A stretch of 64,000 bases of DNA, from contig CAWINY010000007.1 in NCBI GenBank assembly GCA_963837635.1, positions 496,001-560,000 on the forward strand, given 5' to 3'. Positions 24,867-34,737 of the stretch are shown here, piece after piece; position 1 is the stretch's first letter; every line of letters begins with the position of its first letter. Below the pieces are notes generated by a model, which saw nothing but the letters and a program-made list of their open reading frames with translations, made no database searches and had not been told where the DNA came from. The position numbers were made by a program, and so were the translations under genes. The stretch comes from CAWINY01 sp963837635 (GTDB taxonomy: Bacteria; Acidobacteriota; Terriglobia; Terriglobales; Acidobacteriaceae).

Positions 24867-27800
24867 GGCTGTCCGGTATCCGTTTGGCGGTCTTGTTCCT
24901 GCTCACGGCGGTAGCTTCTCGCGGCGCCGCATTTGCTGAGGGACCCGTCGTCTCCTTCAATCTGAGCACCAGCAAATCCTTTGCCCCAGGCGAGGAGCCG
25001 ACGTTTCACCTTTACACGCACAATGTGGATGCGTTGGAATTTCGCGTCTATCGCGTCAATGACCCTGTGAAGTTCATGGAGAACCTGCGGGAACTTCATT
25101 CCTTTGGGACCGAAGCAAGTTTGCCTGGAAGCGAGCAGATTGACGAACGCACCTGGCTCGAGAAGTTCCACGACTGGAAGGCTGGCCTCTGGGATGAAAT
25201 ACGCGACTTCTTCCGGGGGCAGTTCTCCCAGGCGACTCGTCACCTGATCCGCGATCGCCGGGGTTCAATTATCCGCCACAGCCGCATCCTGAGCGAGGCG
25301 GAATTCGCGCAGATTCCGATCCTCAACCAGTCGCAACTGGTGTCGCGCTGGCGTCTTCAAGTGCCATCCACTTTCATCTCCGACCACGCCAAGCTGGTTG
25401 CGCCGAAACTGCCTGCCGGGCTCTATCTGTTAGAGGCGACCGATGGCCGCTACAAGGCCTACACGCTGCTGATGGTTACACAGATGGCGCTGGTTACACG
25501 GACCACCGCGGGTCATGTGATGGCGTTCGCGGTCGACCGGACCACCGGCCAGCCTATCGAAGGCGCAAAGGTTGACGCGGGCGGCGGGCAGAAGCTGATC
25601 ACTACGGCTGTCACCGATGCAGGCGGCACAGCGCAACTCGCGGTGCCGGCAGATAAATCGTCGCCGGATAACTTTTGGGTGGTAGCCGGGAAGGGGAGTG
25701 AGTTCGCGGCCTCAACGCCCGGGGGCTGGGCTTTAAATATGTCCGGCGGCGGCAAATACGCGGGCTATGTCTTCACGGAGCGTCCGGTGTATCGCCCAAC
25801 ACACACGGTGCATTGGAAGGCGATCGTGAGGGCGCGAGAAGGCAACCTGCTTGTTTTGCCGAAGGGCGGCGCCGTTCGCGTAAAGATCTCGGATGGCAGC
25901 GACACGCCGGTCTTCGACCGAACGATGCCACTCTCTGCTACCGGCGAAGTCTCGGGCGCCTTGGTCCTATCCAAGGACGCCGCGCTGGGATATTACTCGC
26001 TGAACGTGAGCGACTCCGCCAGCAGTGAAGAGAATCAATACGGAGGGATCGCGTGCGGCTTCCATGTTGAGGATTACCGCAAGCCCGAGTACCGCGTGAT
26101 GGTGAAGCCAGCGCAGAAGCGCGTGCTGCAAGGCGCAACCATGGCCGTGACCATTGACTCGCGATACTTTTTCGGCGAGCCGGTAGCGAATGCAAAGGTG
26201 AAGTACAGGGTCTACCATGCGCGCCACTATTGGTGGGGCGAAGACAGCGACGATACACCGTCTTCTGCAACGAACGCCGACGCCGGAGATGTGGATGAGT
26301 CAAGCTACGCGGGAGATGAGGAAGCCGAGAAGACTGGCAAGCTGAACGCCGACGGTACCTTGGTGATTCAGGTGCCGACCCGGCCCGAAGCGACAGGCTC
26401 CGCGCATCCGGATTTGGACTATACGGTGGAGGCCGGAGTCACGGATGCCGCCAATCGCGAAATCACCGGGCGATCTCGCTTCCTGGCGACCTACGGCACA
26501 TTCCGAGTCCACGTAGAACCCGTCAACTATGCGGTGCGTACGGGCGAGCAGGCAAAGTTTCGCGTGACCACGACAGACTACGAAGACAAGCCGGTCAGCG
26601 CGCCAGTTCATGTGCAGCTGGTGTTTCATCACTGGCAGAACGGAAAGACCGAAACGCTCCAGGGGCCCGCGGTTGATGTCACGACGGATGCCACCGGCCA
26701 GACTGAGGGTTCGATCGCGGTTGGCACCCCTCAGTACAGCAGCGCGGAGATCGAGGCTACTGCTTCGTCTGTGCAACCCGGCACGCGCAGTCCTGTCGAC
26801 GAGAGCTATCTGTGGATCATGGGCGCAAATGAGGTCGGCTGGGACTCCAGCATGGAGACCACCCAGATCGTCGCTGACAAGAAGACGTATGCGCCCGGGG
26901 AGACAGCGCACCTGAGCATCGTTTCTCAGGCCAGCGGATTCTATGCGCTGGTCCTCGTGGAAGGGGAAACACTGCTGAAGCGCGAGACGATGCACTCCAC
27001 GGGTGGCATGCTCTCGTTCGACCTGCCGATAACCGCCGAGGCCATGCCGAATCTCACGGTCACGGTGCTCTTCCTGGAAAACAGCACGCTCTATCAAGCG
27101 ACCAAGATCATCAAAGTCCCTCCCGTTCAGCAGCGTTTGCAGGTGCAGATTACACCGGCAAAAGATATCCTTCAGCCGCAGCAAAGTGTCGCCTATGACG
27201 TATTCACGCGCGACGCTTCAGGCAAACCGGCGAGTGCGGACGTGAGCTTCGGCGTGGTCGATGAAGCCATTTACTCGCTCTATCCCGATATCAGTGGCGA
27301 CATGGTCGGCGTGTTGTACCCGCTGAGATCGATTCAGGCTTCGATCGACACATCGCTCGACTATTACTTCAGCGCCGAGGCCGGCGACAAGTCGCCCATG
27401 CTGGCCATGCGTGAGGCTCGGTATCGTCCCAAGTTGGCGCAGGTGAAACCAGGCAATGAGGCCAAGCCTCGCGTGCGGAAAGCATTCCCGGACACCGCTT
27501 TTTGGGCGCCCAATGTGCATACGGACGCGACAGGCCACGCGCACGTCACCTTCACGTTCCCCGACTCGCTGACGACATGGCGCACCACGGTCCATGCGAT
27601 TACAGCGGACACGAAGGCCGGGTCAGCGATCAATCGCGTGCTGGTGCGCAAGAATGTCATCGTACGCATGGGTACGCCGCGCTTCATGGTCAAGGGCGAC
27701 GAGATCACGCTGCCAGTCATTGTGCACAACTACCTTGACACCTCTACTACCGCAAAGATTTCTCTGAAGGTGGAGGGATTGGACACCATCGATGGCTCGG

Positions 27801-29611
27801 AGCAGTCTGTCGTCATCGCCAGCAAGGGAGAAGCGACCGTGTCGTGGCGCCTGCGTGCATCGCAGGTGGGCACGGCCAGGCTGACGGCGTCGGTCATTGC
27901 GGATAAGGATTCAGATGCGCTGGAAACAAGCTTTCCGGTCAACCCGGCAGGAGTTGCGGAGACGATTGCCCAGAGCGGAGTGATTGCCGAGAAGGAATCA
28001 GAAGCCACCGCGAAGATTGTCTTCCCAACAAACACGGACCTTGCGGCCCACAGCCTCCGCGTGGAAGTAAGCTCTTCGATCGCCGGCTCGCTGATTCCAG
28101 CGCTCGCCTACCTGACGACCTACCCGTATGACTGTACCGAACAAACCATGTCCAGCTACCTGCCGAATGTCATCGTGGCGGAGACGCTCAGCCGGCTCAA
28201 ACGCGCCAACGGCGTGGATGAGGCCGACCTGCTAGCCAATATGCAGGCAGGACTCAAACGCTTGAAAGACTATCAACACGAAGACGGCGGATGGGGCTGG
28301 TGGAAGGAAGATGAGAGCCGCGTCTCGATGACGGCGTATGTGGTGGGAGGACTGGGTCAGGGGGCCCGATTCGCCAAACTTTCGTGGCCCCATCAATACA
28401 TGCTCAATCAGGGTAAGTCTTATCTGCAGAAGGCGCTTGAAGAGCATCCAAAGATGCGTCCGGAATTGCGCGCGGCGGTGGTCTTCGCGCTCGCCGACTC
28501 AGGCGAGCAATCGCTAGGTCCCCAGCTTGATCAACTATGGGCGCGCCGCGCGGATTTGCAGCCGGAAGCGTTGGCGATGACCGGACTGGCCATGCTGGAC
28601 GTGCATGACCCGCGTACCACCCAGGTCGCGGGGTTGCTCGCTTCCGAGGCCGTCCACCAGGGCGATCTGGTCTCCTGGAAGGGATCGTACCTTCCGCTGC
28701 TCGACTACGACCAGAGCAACGATACCGAAGCTACGGCCTACGCGGTGCGCTTCTTGGCCAAGGTGGACCCAGGTCAGCCGCTGCTCCCCGGTGCCGCTCA
28801 ATGGCTGATGCTCGCGCGGGACGGCGGCGTTTGGTGGAATTCGACGGAACAAACCGCGATGGTGCTGTTTGGACTGGTCGACTATCTGGCAGCTTCGCAC
28901 GAACTGGAGTCGGATTTCGTGGTGCAAGTGCTCGTGAACGACCGCGCGGTCGGAGAGCGGCACTTCACAGCCGCCGACGCGCAGAGCGGCTCCTCGCTGA
29001 CCATCGACGTCGATGGAGGACAGCTTCAGCCCGGCGCAAATATCGTCCACATCGTTCGGCGCGGAGGCAGCGGCCGCGCTTACTGGTCAGTGCGCGGGCA
29101 GTACTTCTCAACGGACAAGAGCGCCTTCCAGGCGGGTACGATGTCGCTGAATCTCACCCGCGACTATTTCAAACTTCAGCCAGTGCAAAAGGACGGCAAG
29201 ATCGTCTACTCTCTCATCCCCTTGAACGGAACCGCACAGGTTGGCGACGTGCTGGCCGTCCATGAAGCCATCAACGGCACGCCCATGCGCTACCTGCTGC
29301 TCGAAGACCCAATCCCAGCGGGCGTCGAATTCATTCAGAACGAGGCCAGCTATCCAATCGATCAGCGGCCCGGAGGCTGGTACGACTGGTTTACGCGACG
29401 AGAGTTCCACGACGATCATGCTGCGTTTTTCGCCAGCGACTTCACCGGGCGACAGGAGATCTTCTACATGGTTCGGGTAGTGAATCCGGGTAACTTCCAG
29501 ATCAGCCCGGCGCGCGTTCAGCCCATGTACCAGCACGGAGTGCAGGCAACGAGCGATAGCCTCCCGCTACGTGTCCCGCAAACTACACCCCAGGCAGGAG
29601 GTCCGCAATGA
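24863..29611 (+). CDS. Bacterial alpha-2-macroglobulin (YfaS/YfhM-like)
   Basis: 1582 aa, full length. Sec signal peptide at the N-terminus without a lipobox Cys, so a soluble periplasmic form rather than the lipoprotein type. Many MG (Ig-like) domains follow. The thioester motif YDCTEQ has its Cys at about residue 1091; the helical thioester domain follows (GWGWWKEDESRVSMTAYVVG). Such proteins trap proteases by covalent capture. Start ATG 24863 overlaps the DUF1175 stop; the stop overlaps the next gene's ATG (ATGA). The context with cell-wall enzymes suggests defence of the periplasm during envelope damage. Confidence 0.95.
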   Translation: MRLSGIRLAVLFLLTAVASRGAAFAEGPVVSFNLSTSKSFAPGEEPTFHLYTHNVDALEFRVYRVNDPVKFMENLRELHSFGTEASLPGSEQIDERTWLEKFHDWKAGLWDEIRDFFRGQFSQATRHLIRDRRGSIIRHSRILSEAEFAQIPILNQSQLVSRWRLQVPSTFISDHAKLVAPKLPAGLYLLEATDGRYKAYTLLMVTQMALVTRTTAGHVMAFAVDRTTGQPIEGAKVDAGGGQKLITTAVTDAGGTAQLAVPADKSSPDNFWVVAGKGSEFAASTPGGWALNMSGGGKYAGYVFTERPVYRPTHTVHWKAIVRAREGNLLVLPKGGAVRVKISDGSDTPVFDRTMPLSATGEVSGALVLSKDAALGYYSLNVSDSASSEENQYGGIACGFHVEDYRKPEYRVMVKPAQKRVLQGATMAVTIDSRYFFGEPVANAKVKYRVYHARHYWWGEDSDDTPSSATNADAGDVDESSYAGDEEAEKTGKLNADGTLVIQVPTRPEATGSAHPDLDYTVEAGVTDAANREITGRSRFLATYGTFRVHVEPVNYAVRTGEQAKFRVTTTDYEDKPVSAPVHVQLVFHHWQNGKTETLQGPAVDVTTDATGQTEGSIAVGTPQYSSAEIEATASSVQPGTRSPVDESYLWIMGANEVGWDSSMETTQIVADKKTYAPGETAHLSIVSQASGFYALVLVEGETLLKRETMHSTGGMLSFDLPITAEAMPNLTVTVLFLENSTLYQATKIIKVPPVQQRLQVQITPAKDILQPQQSVAYDVFTRDASGKPASADVSFGVVDEAIYSLYPDISGDMVGVLYPLRSIQASIDTSLDYYFSAEAGDKSPMLAMREARYRPKLAQVKPGNEAKPRVRKAFPDTAFWAPNVHTDATGHAHVTFTFPDSLTTWRTTVHAITADTKAGSAINRVLVRKNVIVRMGTPRFMVKGDEITLPVIVHNYLDTSTTAKISLKVEGLDTIDGSEQSVVIASKGEATVSWRLRASQVGTARLTASVIADKDSDALETSFPVNPAGVAETIAQSGVIAEKESEATAKIVFPTNTDLAAHSLRVEVSSSIAGSLIPALAYLTTYPYDCTEQTMSSYLPNVIVAETLSRLKRANGVDEADLLANMQAGLKRLKDYQHEDGGWGWWKEDESRVSMTAYVVGGLGQGARFAKLSWPHQYMLNQGKSYLQKALEEHPKMRPELRAAVVFALADSGEQSLGPQLDQLWARRADLQPEALAMTGLAMLDVHDPRTTQVAGLLASEAVHQGDLVSWKGSYLPLLDYDQSNDTEATAYAVRFLAKVDPGQPLLPGAAQWLMLARDGGVWWNSTEQTAMVLFGLVDYLAASHELESDFVVQVLVNDRAVGERHFTAADAQSGSSLTIDVDGGQLQPGANIVHIVRRGGSGRAYWSVRGQYFSTDKSAFQAGTMSLNLTRDYFKLQPVQKDGKIVYSLIPLNGTAQVGDVLAVHEAINGTPMRYLLLEDPIPAGVEFIQNEASYPIDQRPGGWYDWFTRREFHDDHAAFFASDFTGRQEIFYMVRVVNPGNFQISPARVQPMYQHGVQATSDSLPLRVPQTTPQAGGPQ

Positions 29612-30408
29612 CGATGAAATCGCCTCGGGTCTGGAGAGACGCCCTCGCGCTGCTTAGCGTTCGCCTTGTCCTGGCCCAACTCGGACTCGTGACCGGGCTC
29701 TTCCTGTTTTTTATGCTATGGCTCCGGCTGCCGGATGCGAGCATCCTGGAAGTGGCTGGCTCAGGCCTGCTGGCCTTGCTTATTGTCGCCGCCGCGGGTC
29801 TGGGGGAGAGCCGCCTGATCCTCGGTCTTGCCGGCCACCCACTCACACTGGGTAGATTCGTCCGCGGCGCACTGTTGTTGTTTTTGGGCGTTGCGCTCTG
29901 GTTTGCCTGGAGCGCCTGGCTCGCGCACGTAAGCACCAATGATCCGATGCGCGCAGGCTATCTGAACTCAAAAGCTCCGCACCAGCTTCGGCATCTGATC
30001 ACCTTCGAGCACATCCTGCTCTGGCTCGGATGGATGTGGAGCGCAATCAAGTGGCTTGGGGCGGGCCTCCTGGCATCCATCATCGTTCCGTTAGTGGCCG
30101 GCGGACATCCTATTCGAGCGGCGCTCGTTGCGGTGCGTTCCCGATCCTTCTGGCTCACTCTGTTCGTTGGCACCATCGTTGCGACGCTCATTACAGGCGC
30201 GCTGATGGCCTGGATGCCGCTCCATGGGCTCTGGGCGGAAATGTTCAGTCTCGGCCTCCGCCTGACCGTTGCCATGCTATTCGACGGGGTCATCGCGTGT
30301 TGGCTCCTGGCTACCTTGGCAGTGTGCGTCCGGCGAGCAGACGCCGGCTATGCCCCGCCAGAAGGCGGGCCAGACGACAGCCAGCCGCGGACCGTCGAAA
30401 CGCCATAG
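29608..30408 (+). CDS. Polytopic membrane protein of the macroglobulin operon
   Basis: 266 aa with about six transmembrane segments (for example LVLAQLGLVTGLFLFFMLWL, FVRGALLLFLGVALWFAWSA, TLFVGTIVATLITGALMAW). No family recognised. ATG overlaps the macroglobulin stop by 4 nt, so it is co-translated with it. Its 3' end overlaps the convergent SpoIID-type gene by 61 bp. It may anchor or export the macroglobulin; this is inference. Confidence 0.8.
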   Translation: MTMKSPRVWRDALALLSVRLVLAQLGLVTGLFLFFMLWLRLPDASILEVAGSGLLALLIVAAAGLGESRLILGLAGHPLTLGRFVRGALLLFLGVALWFAWSAWLAHVSTNDPMRAGYLNSKAPHQLRHLITFEHILLWLGWMWSAIKWLGAGLLASIIVPLVAGGHPIRAALVAVRSRSFWLTLFVGTIVATLITGALMAWMPLHGLWAEMFSLGLRLTVAMLFDGVIACWLLATLAVCVRRADAGYAPPEGGPDDSQPRTVETP

Positions 30409-32081
30409 CGCGCAATCAAGGCTCTTACCCGGGCTGCTGCCGCCCGATGCGCTCGTTCGCTCGCAGCCCACGAATCTGCGGACGTGAGAGCCCTCTCGAT
30501 CTCATTCGTTGACAAGGACGATGGGCTTCCATCTGCCTCCCCTGCCAACACCTCAACGAGCCCCTCCCTCAGCCATAGCGGAGCACGAATGCTTGCTTCG
30601 CCTTCGACCAGGACATGCAGCATTTCGTGCAGCAACGTAGCGGAAAAGCTCCGCCCCTTGTTTCGCAGCACAGACTCTGGCTGCACCACGATGGTGTTGT
30701 CGCGCGTGCTCGCAAGTGCCCATCCCGGCTGCGCGGTCATTTGCCGAAACAGCTCTGTGGTCGGCGCAAGGACGATCCGCGGCGCCGTCGATTTGTGTGG
30801 CGGGAATCGTTTCTGCGCATCATTCCATGTCCGCTGAACGGACTTCTCCAGGGCCGTCTCTTGGCCGGAGAACGGGAGATCGCTGGAACGCAATGTGATG
30901 GAGCCAAGGAGTTTCTCGTGCCAGCCTTCATCGCGCGGCATTATGCGTGGCACAGTGCCCGGAAAGTAGAAGGACAGAATAGCCCTGGCGTCGCGGCCCT
31001 CTGAAGCTATCTCGGTAGCTCCAGACTGGCAGAGCCCCACTCCGTGTCCATGCCCGTGGCCGTCGAAGACCAGGGTCCCGTTGCGCAACCCGAGTTCGTA
31101 GGCGTCGCTGCGCAGGCGGTTCCAGCCAAGTAGGCGACCTACGCCAAAGCGCAACGCACTCGCCGCAATCAACGACTGCGCGCCCTTGTCATTCGTGAAG
31201 ACGATCCGGAGTGCCCGATGGGACGGACTCCAGTTGGCGACTCGCGCCGCCACGATCTTGCCGGGGATGCGCCAACCCTCGGCTTGGGCGATCGCCGCAA
31301 AGTCCGACAGTGGAATTTCGGCATGCCAAGTGGCGGTATCGCGTCGCAGGCAGTAAGGGTCACGATGGCTTTGCAGATAGGTAAGACCATGCAGGTTCGG
31401 CCACACGACTCCCCCATCTTCTGTAAGGCCGCCACAGCTTTGGCTAAAGAAGACCTCCGCGCGACGAGCACCAAACCAGAGCGTCTCACCCGCTGTCTCC
31501 TGCGCTGCCTGCTCGATGGCAGGCGATACAGGCCCCAGCCGCATGGCCTGGCACTGTGTGCTGTCACAGAGGTCCGCGGGCAGTTCGCCAGATTGCGGAA
31601 TGAAGTGATTACCATTGAGGGCATACGTTCTCGCCACAATCGCCAGGGCCCGCAACGATTGCGCCGGTTCGTTCGGAGCCGCCTCGGCATTGAGCACTGC
31701 CGCGACGTAGCGTTCGCTGGGCAGAGTCAGCACGACGTGCAATTCCAGGCTTTGCCTGCTCGCGCGCACGTGCCAAAGTCCGGCCGCAGTTTGTGTGTCG
31801 CCGCTCCCGTCGTCCGCGACATGCAGCATGCCGCCGGCAAACATCTCAGTCGGTCGAGTGAGATGAAGAGGCTGCGTAAGCTTCTTATGGACGCACCGCG
31901 GGCACGATGCGATCCAGGCATTCGTGCCAATAGGAGTGATCGTCAAAGAGCGAATTGTCCGTGCCGAAAACAAGGCAACGGAGACATCGCGACCAGCGGT
32001 ATCCGGTGCGGACGCTGCGAGCGATGGGTGCGGAGCGACGAGCAAGATCACGCCGATCAGAAGGACCAGGGCGCTCTTCAC
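30348..32081 (-). CDS. SpoIID/LytB-domain protein fused to a HExxH metallopeptidase
   Basis: 577 aa. Signal peptide, then a SpoIID-type lytic transglycosylase domain (about 110-350): LPSERYVAAVLNAEA (catalytic Glu region), ALAIVARTYAL, GHGHGHGVGLCQSGA. The C-terminal part (about 440-560) has HEMLHVL and, downstream, WLREGLVEVLAG, the zinc-binding pattern of gluzincin peptidases. It would cut glycan strands of peptidoglycan and perhaps peptides. GTG start at 32081 overlaps the stop of the transpeptidase gene (GTGA), so both are one operon. The fusion is unusual. Confidence 0.88.
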   Translation of the reverse strand: MKSALVLLIGVILLVAPHPSLAASAPDTAGRDVSVALFSARTIRSLTITPIGTNAWIASCPRCVHKKLTQPLHLTRPTEMFAGGMLHVADDGSGDTQTAAGLWHVRASRQSLELHVVLTLPSERYVAAVLNAEAAPNEPAQSLRALAIVARTYALNGNHFIPQSGELPADLCDSTQCQAMRLGPVSPAIEQAAQETAGETLWFGARRAEVFFSQSCGGLTEDGGVVWPNLHGLTYLQSHRDPYCLRRDTATWHAEIPLSDFAAIAQAEGWRIPGKIVAARVANWSPSHRALRIVFTNDKGAQSLIAASALRFGVGRLLGWNRLRSDAYELGLRNGTLVFDGHGHGHGVGLCQSGATEIASEGRDARAILSFYFPGTVPRIMPRDEGWHEKLLGSITLRSSDLPFSGQETALEKSVQRTWNDAQKRFPPHKSTAPRIVLAPTTELFRQMTAQPGWALASTRDNTIVVQPESVLRNKGRSFSATLLHEMLHVLVEGEASIRAPLWLREGLVEVLAGEADGSPSSLSTNEIERALTSADSWAASERAHRAAAARVRALIARYGVSTVRGWLSSGPPSGGA

Positions 32082-32920
32082 TGGATTGCGCTCTCGGCGC
32101 AGAATTTTGCGAAGAATCTCCGCGCCAATCCCGCCGCGGTACCTCCATCGCCATGCGGCACATAGACGACGATTACCAGACGGTTAGGAATCGCCCCTGC
32201 AAACCAGCCGTGCGTCCAAGCTTCGCCCGGATCGCTCGCCGTACCCGTCTTTCCAAGGATGACAATTTCAGAGACCGCTGCAGGGCGTGCCATTCCATAA
32301 CTCACCGAACCTCGCAGTCCCCGCTGCACCACCCCATCAGCCGGCGCGCGTGTAAGCAATTCGCGGTAGGCGTGCGCTAGCTGCAGAGGAGATGCAGTAA
32401 CCCCCCGCAGTCCGAGAACGGCGAGTTGTCGCTGTTCCAAACTAGCGCTGATGATCTGTTGGTGAGGTAGATCCAGCTGCCGCAACGCGGCATCGAGTTC
32501 CTCCCCCGAAAACCGTCTCCCCATCTCTGCGAACCAGGTATTGCACGACTCGGCCAAGGCGCGTTCAGCCGTGAAGACGGGTTGGTCAGCCGGGTGCGTG
32601 CAGGGCAATGCACGACCGGCGATGTTCAGTTTGCGCCGGCAGTAGACCTCCGTGTCCGCACGCACGACCCCATGTTCAAGCGCATACTCCAGCAGCAGAG
32701 GTTTGATAGCAGAGCCCAGCAGAGCTGAGCGTTGCTTACCCGCCTGAGCCAGCACCGCACCTGTCGCCTGGTCCAGCACTACGGCCGAGGCCTGCGTGCC
32801 GTTTAGCGCCCGCAGCAGCGCGTCGGCGAATGGAAACTGCTGCGCGTGCAGTGACGATGCAAGGAAGATCAGCAGGCTGAATGAAAGCCAGGATCTTCGC
32901 CGAACTAAGCTCGTTTGCAT
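32078..32920 (-). CDS. Penicillin-binding transpeptidase domain protein
   Basis: 280 aa, only the transpeptidase domain. Motifs: SAIK (SxxK), ESCN (SxN), KTGTA (KTG). Signal peptide at the start (SWLSFSLLIFLASSLHAQ). It cross-links peptidoglycan peptides and lacks the glycosyltransferase domain and dimer domain of class A and B PBPs. ATG 32920 chosen for the signal peptide; GTG 32944 also possible. It leads the SpoIID gene with a 4-nt overlap and lies tail-to-tail with the macroglobulin operon. In E. coli PbpC is paired with the macroglobulin YfhM; here a minimal form seems to play that role. Confidence 0.88.
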   Translation of the reverse strand: MQTSLVRRRSWLSFSLLIFLASSLHAQQFPFADALLRALNGTQASAVVLDQATGAVLAQAGKQRSALLGSAIKPLLLEYALEHGVVRADTEVYCRRKLNIAGRALPCTHPADQPVFTAERALAESCNTWFAEMGRRFSGEELDAALRQLDLPHQQIISASLEQRQLAVLGLRGVTASPLQLAHAYRELLTRAPADGVVQRGLRGSVSYGMARPAAVSEIVILGKTGTASDPGEAWTHGWFAGAIPNRLVIVVYVPHGDGGTAAGLARRFFAKFCAESAIQ

Positions 32921-33085
32921 TCCTGCATTATCAATCAAGACCACGTGGCTATTTGCGAGATTGTCGAACCTATAGACGCGGTTTTGGAAATCTGGCTTCG
33001 CGCTAAATCGCCTTGGCTTAAATCCAGAGTTGAGCAGTTAGAATTCTGCGTTTCGGGTGAAAGAGCGGCAACCCTGCAGTTACCC

Positions 33086-34588
33086 CTACAAAACATTTGG
33101 CCTGCCCAGCATATCGAGCTCCGCGACGAGATGGAGCCGTTCAGCCGGATTAGCGGCAAGCTGCAGCAGTTCCGGCGAGAAACCGCCTAACGCAAAGAGT
33201 ATGTACCTGGGTTTGTTCCGCGAGCGCGCCTCGGGCAGGCTGGCAATCTTCGCTTGCAAGACGCTCAGGTCGTTTAACCGAGTAACGGTCTCTGTACGCC
33301 ACTTGCACTCCCCGAAGAGAAATGTTCCGTCGTCGAGTTCAGCCATGAGGTCTATCTCCGTGCGGCCATCCCGGCTCCAGTATCGGGCCATCTGTCGAAC
33401 GTTGAGGCCGAGGCGCTGTTGAGCGTTCCGTTGGAGCCATTGGCCGCATATCTCTTCGAAAACCGACCAACCCATGTATTCGGGCAGTCGAGGGGCGACC
33501 TGTGCAGCGTATACCGTGGTCGGGTCAGAGAATTGTAAGGCGCTGGCCAACGGCCCAACGAAGCGATACCAGAAGGTCAGAAAGGGGTCGGCAACACGAT
33601 AGAGGGCTCTGCGCTCCGAACTTTCGCCGAAGGGGAACTCACGCCGAATCCACCCTAGTTCCAGCAACGTTCGCAGGGAGCCAGAAAGTGCACCACGCTC
33701 CACGCCAATCAACTGCTGAATGCCATTGAATTTCGTTTCGCCGCCGGCAATCGCAGCCAGGATGGCATTGTACGGAGCAGGGTCACGGATTTGTTCGCTT
33801 CCGAGCAGAAACCGCACTTCATTTTCCAGGATTGCGCGTGGCTGCATCAGGAGCGCGACGATCTCCTCGGCTGGAGGATGCGAGGTATCGACAAGCGCGT
33901 GATAGCGCGGCGTTCCGCCAAAAACGCCGTACATGAGCAGTTTCTCGACAACTCCGTAATGGGGGCTACCTGCGTAGAAGGCGGCCACGTCTTCATAGTG
34001 AAGCGGGTCGAGGTGAAAAATTCCGGCATTGAATCGCCCGAACAGGGGGGCGCTCTCTTGTCCGAGAGCGGCCATGGCGGAGAGCTGTGATCCGCAGAGA
34101 ACTATGAATAGAGGAGAATGAACAGCCTCGCGATCCCACCATGCTTGCAGGATGGAAGGCAACTCCGGAGTCTGGTCCACCAAGTACGGGAATTCATCGA
34201 GGATAAGAGCAAAGCGGCCTGCCCCCTTCTTGCGCCCCTTTGCCTGTTGCGAAGCATGGCGAAGAAGAGCGTTCCACGAAACAGCAATATCCTCGGCGGA
34301 GACGCCTTCGCTAGGAAGGGCGGCGATCAATTGCCGGGCGAGCATGAGTCGTTGTGTAGCGGCAGTGGACTGCTCAGCAAGGAAGTAGCAGTGTGGCTTT
34401 TCGTGCTCGTTTCCGTCTACGCCACCCGTGAAGTAACGCTGCAAGAGGAATGTCTTACCCAACCGCCTGCGACCATACAGGAGCAGCATCTGTCCACCAG
34501 CCCCGTGGCGCTTCCATGCGCGGTCCAAGGCTGCGAGTTCGAGCTTTCGGTCATAAAAAGGATCTGGCTTGATGGTCATGTCGGGCAT
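33086..34588 (-). CDS. AAA ATPase of the archaeal-ATPase/DUF234 family
   Basis: 500 aa. Walker A is YGRRRLGKTFLL, Walker B FALILDEFPYLV, then VLCGSQLSAM (sensor 1). A winged-helix follows and the C-terminus is a DUF234-type restriction-endonuclease-like domain (EIDLMAELDDGTFLFGECKW, the ExK signature being ECKW). These proteins are scattered across archaea and bacteria with unknown or toxin-like roles. The start at ATG 34588 lies 30 nt after a strong sigma-70 promoter overlapped by palindromic repeats. Stands alone between mobile-element debris. Confidence 0.88.
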   Translation of the reverse strand: MPDMTIKPDPFYDRKLELAALDRAWKRHGAGGQMLLLYGRRRLGKTFLLQRYFTGGVDGNEHEKPHCYFLAEQSTAATQRLMLARQLIAALPSEGVSAEDIAVSWNALLRHASQQAKGRKKGAGRFALILDEFPYLVDQTPELPSILQAWWDREAVHSPLFIVLCGSQLSAMAALGQESAPLFGRFNAGIFHLDPLHYEDVAAFYAGSPHYGVVEKLLMYGVFGGTPRYHALVDTSHPPAEEIVALLMQPRAILENEVRFLLGSEQIRDPAPYNAILAAIAGGETKFNGIQQLIGVERGALSGSLRTLLELGWIRREFPFGESSERRALYRVADPFLTFWYRFVGPLASALQFSDPTTVYAAQVAPRLPEYMGWSVFEEICGQWLQRNAQQRLGLNVRQMARYWSRDGRTEIDLMAELDDGTFLFGECKWRTETVTRLNDLSVLQAKIASLPEARSRNKPRYILFALGGFSPELLQLAANPAERLHLVAELDMLGRPNVL

Positions 34589-34616
34589 CGGCTGGACGGC
34601 CTTCCTTCAGATACAG

Positions 34617-34655
34617 ATTATGAGTTGTCAGTTTATGATATGTCAACTCATAAAC
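34617..34655 (-). promoter_or_regulatory. Sigma-70 promoter with overlapping palindromes for the ATPase
   Basis: Minus strand: TTGACA (34646-34641), 18 nt, CATAAT (34622-34617). The inverted repeats TTATGAGTTG/CAACTCATAA (34618-34627, 34644-34653) and GTTTATGA/TCATAAAC (34631-34638, 34648-34655) overlap it, so a dimeric regulator could block it. Confidence 0.65.
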
Positions 34656-34702
34656 GGATAATATACGAAACGACCAGTCGAAGGATATTTTGGCGATACC
34701 TC

Positions 34703-34737
34703 GCATGAGCGATAGAACGTTGTTCTATCGCTCATGC
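34703..34737. repeat. Perfect 16-bp inverted repeat with a 3-nt loop
   Basis: GCATGAGCGATAGAAC-gtt-GTTCTATCGCTCATGC. No T-run on either side. The arm also supplies the TAG stop of the coiled-coil gene on the minus strand. May be a terminator that does not need a T-run, or a recombination site. Confidence 0.7.
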
